Shown one piece after another: positions 6,039 to 6,831 of a DNA stretch of 6,831 nucleotides; position 1 is the stretch's first letter, and every line of letters starts with the position of its first letter. This DNA comes from Candidatus Hydrogenedentota bacterium (lineage in GTDB: Bacteria; Hydrogenedentota; Hydrogenedentia; Hydrogenedentales; SLHB01), in the NCBI GenBank assembly GCA_007118235.1, contig SKRY01000485.1, forward strand, positions 1 through 6,831, in the 5' to 3' direction. A program made the translations under genes and the position numbers. The notes under the pieces were generated by a model, which saw only the letters and a program-made list of their open reading frames with translations, was not told the DNA's origin and ran no database searches.

Positions 6039-6359
6039 TCACGCCGTCACGGCGTCAATAGCCTTCTTCAGATCGCCCTTGGACGTGACGCCTACAAACT
6101 GGTTTTGGACTTCGCCGTCCTTGATGAGCAACAGCGTGGGTATGCTGGAAACGTTGAATTTCACGGCCAACTCACCCTCATTATCCACATTCACTTTGCC
6201 AACAGTCACTTTGCCATCGTACTCCTTGGCGATTTCTTCCAAGACAGGATTCATCATCTTGCAAGGGCCGCACCATTCCGCCCAAAAATCGACGAGGGTA
6301 AGGCCTTGACTGATGACAGAATCGAAGTTTTCACTTGTTAGTTCGGTTGCCGTACTCAT
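6039..6359 (-). CDS. trxA: Thioredoxin 1
   Basis: Cytosolic dithiol reductant for ribonucleotide reductase, methionine sulfoxide reductase and other targets, itself reduced by thioredoxin reductase with NADPH. The protein is 106 residues, the standard length. It has VDFWAEWCGPCKM (23-35) with redox cysteines Cys30 and Cys33, the buried Asp24, Lys55 in VGKVNVD, the cis-proline Pro74 in SIPT, and the conserved glycine region NQFVGVTSKGDL. There is no signal peptide. ATG 6359 is chosen over an in-frame GTG at 6380 because AGGAG (6369-6365) is 5 bases upstream; the longer form would add seven atypical residues. No trxB is in view. It heads the minus-strand genes and is divergent to the oxidoreductase at the right edge. 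Confidence 0.97.
   Translation of the reverse strand: MSTATELTSENFDSVISQGLTLVDFWAEWCGPCKMMNPVLEEIAKEYDGKVTVGKVNVDNEGELAVKFNVSSIPTLLLIKDGEVQNQFVGVTSKGDLKKAIDAVTA
6041..6055 (-). terminator. Hairpin over the trxA stop codon
   Basis: ACGCCGT and ACGGCGT are perfect inverted arms around a single base, realistically a 6-bp GC-rich stem with a 3-base loop. The stem includes the last trxA codons and touches the TGA stop. On the minus strand it is followed by GATTTG, too short a T-run for a sound intrinsic terminator. It may reduce read-through into the anchored thioredoxin gene. Confidence 0.3.
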
Positions 6360-6468
6360 GGGGTCTCCTATCACTTGCACGTAGGCTGAATGCCGTAATC
6401 AGCGGGACATAATGACTGCGCGCGGGGCTGTGAAGCTAGTGCGTACACTCTGCCACAATACAAGCTCC

Positions 6469-6497
6469 ATTATATCGCGCAGTTCGTCAATGAGCAA
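6469..6497 (-). promoter_or_regulatory. Candidate sigma70-like promoter of trxA
   Basis: A perfect TATAAT lies on the minus strand at 6474-6469, preceded after 17 bases by TTGCTC (6497-6492; only TTG matches well). Transcription would start near 6462, giving a leader of about 100 bases. TTGACG at 6490-6485 is a better -35 but stands only 10 bases away. A weaker alternative (TTCACA at 6434-6429, 17 bases, TATGTC) lies closer to the gene. Confidence 0.42.
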
Positions 6498-6551
6498 ACC
6501 AAGAACTGCTCCTTATCTCCGGAACACCCGATTGCCCCCAAGAAATGCCCA

Positions 6552-6566
6552 ACCGCAATGTGCGGT
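6552..6566. promoter_or_regulatory. Inverted repeat in the divergent region, possible operator
   Basis: ACCGCA (6552-6557) and TGCGGT (6561-6566) are perfect arms around ATG. It lies just upstream of the candidate promoter of the right-edge oxidoreductase, where an activator or repressor could bind. No second copy with the full dyad was found. Confidence 0.25.
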
Positions 6567-6573
6567 CCCTTGC

Positions 6574-6602
6574 TTGCGTTAGACTGCCGGTGGCGGTATC
6601 CT
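6574..6602 (+). promoter_or_regulatory. Weak candidate promoter of the right-edge oxidoreductase
   Basis: TTGCGT (6574-6579) and TATCCT (6597-6602; 4 of 6 bases) are separated by 17 bases on the plus strand. Transcription would begin near 6609, leaving a leader of about 128 bases. The hexamers are poor and the call rests mainly on spacing. Confidence 0.22.
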
Positions 6603-6736
6603 GAACCCTTCCCACTGGAGCAATCCCTGTCCACAAGTCACGCATCTGCATTGGGTGTTCGCGGCAAGCGGCCATGGACATACCGTAAGCAAACTCTTGC
6701 GTAACACATAGTTAAAGGAGCAAGGAAAGTACAGCC

Positions 6737-6831
6737 ATGAAAACGAATCGCATTGGCATCATCATGAATGGCGTCACTGGACGCATGGGAACCAATCAGC
6801 ACCTCATCCGCTCGATTCTGGCGATCCGGGA
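6737..6831 (+). CDS. Gfo/Idh/MocA-type oxidoreductase, N-terminus only (cut by window edge)
   Basis: Thirty-one residues are visible from ATG 6737 to the window end: a short lead MKTN, then strand IGIIMNGVTGRMGTNQHL and helix IRSILAIR. This is the first beta strand and glycine-rich turn of a Rossmann NAD(P)-binding domain. The GVTGRMGxNQHLxRSILAIR signature is one I recognise from a group of Gfo/Idh/MocA dehydrogenases in Planctomycetota-like bacteria and Actinobacteria, where they sit in uncharacterised sugar-catabolic clusters. A similar GxxGxMG turn occurs in dihydrodipicolinate reductase (DapB), but MNGVTGRMGTNQHL with the following RSILAIR fits the former better. AAGGA (6722-6726) is 10 bases upstream, and AAAGGAG lies at 6714-6720. 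The substrate cannot be told. It is the only plus-strand gene and diverges from trxA. Confidence 0.78.
   Translation, partial: MKTNRIGIIMNGVTGRMGTNQHLIRSILAIR

Larger units (their letters stand above)
6360..6736. other. Divergent intergenic region between trxA and the right-edge oxidoreductase
   Basis: 377 bases without a credible gene. A 64-residue minus-strand frame at 6487-6681 shows no recognisable domain and no good ribosome site. The stretch must hold promoters for both outward-facing genes; the candidates and one inverted repeat are listed separately. I see no tRNA or repeat array. Confidence 0.6.

Noticed and set aside
3931..6565. GCAATGTGCGG occurring at about 3930-3940 and 6555-6565
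   Set aside because: A shared 11-mer is expected a few times by chance in a window of this size, and the first copy lacks the dyad partner.
6487..6681. 64-residue minus-strand frame in the divergent region
   Set aside because: No recognisable domain and no good ribosome site; length is within chance for an open frame.

Overview
This window looks like the chromosome of a moderately GC-rich, free-living bacterium. Six genes can be supported. Five lie on the minus strand: glyQ (cut by the left edge), a large FAD flavoprotein, an SDR dehydrogenase, asd, and a membrane-anchored thioredoxin followed upstream by trxA. One gene, an NAD(P)-binding Gfo/Idh/MocA-type oxidoreductase, starts on the plus strand and is cut by the right edge. 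The SDR most resembles the family annotated as '3-ketoacyl-ACP reductase' (PRK12745 type). The right-edge protein begins with a GVTGRMGTNQHL motif. I associate both families with sugar-catabolic loci of Planctomycetota, Hydrogenedentota, Lentisphaerota and Actinobacteria. An uncultured PVC/Hydrogenedentota-like bacterium is my best guess, but this is weak inference because no rRNA or other phylogenetic marker is complete here.

Layout from left to right. Bases 1-400 hold the N-terminal 133 residues of the glycyl-tRNA synthetase alpha subunit on the minus strand, driven by a well-formed sigma70-like promoter (TTGACT-17-TAAAAT, 492-520). Bases 675-2654 hold a 659-residue flavoprotein of the fumarate reductase/succinate dehydrogenase superfamily with no Fe-S or membrane partner beside it. 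Bases 2943-3728 hold the SDR. A 531-base gene-free stretch (3729-4259) follows; it carries hairpins and a small C/G-rich repeat bounded by 8-base direct repeats. Bases 4260-5264 hold aspartate-semialdehyde dehydrogenase. Bases 5397-5906 hold a thioredoxin-fold protein with two hydrophobic N-terminal segments. Bases 6039-6359 hold classical trxA. Bases 6360-6736 are a divergent promoter region between trxA and the right-edge oxidoreductase.

The minus-strand genes share orientation but are separated by 132-531 bases, so they are more likely several short transcription units than one tight operon. trxA and the anchored thioredoxin plausibly cooperate in thiol redox on the two sides of the membrane. 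asd and glyQ are housekeeping genes (Asp-family amino acid and peptidoglycan precursor synthesis; translation). The FAD protein, the SDR and the right-edge oxidoreductase are redox enzymes of unknown substrate.

I see no CRISPR array, tRNA, rRNA, complete insertion sequence, phage gene or defence system, and I do not think the window contains a clearly new system. The points most worth a second look are the divergent active-site region of the lone flavoprotein, the anchored and soluble thioredoxin pair, and the small repeat in the 531-base gap.
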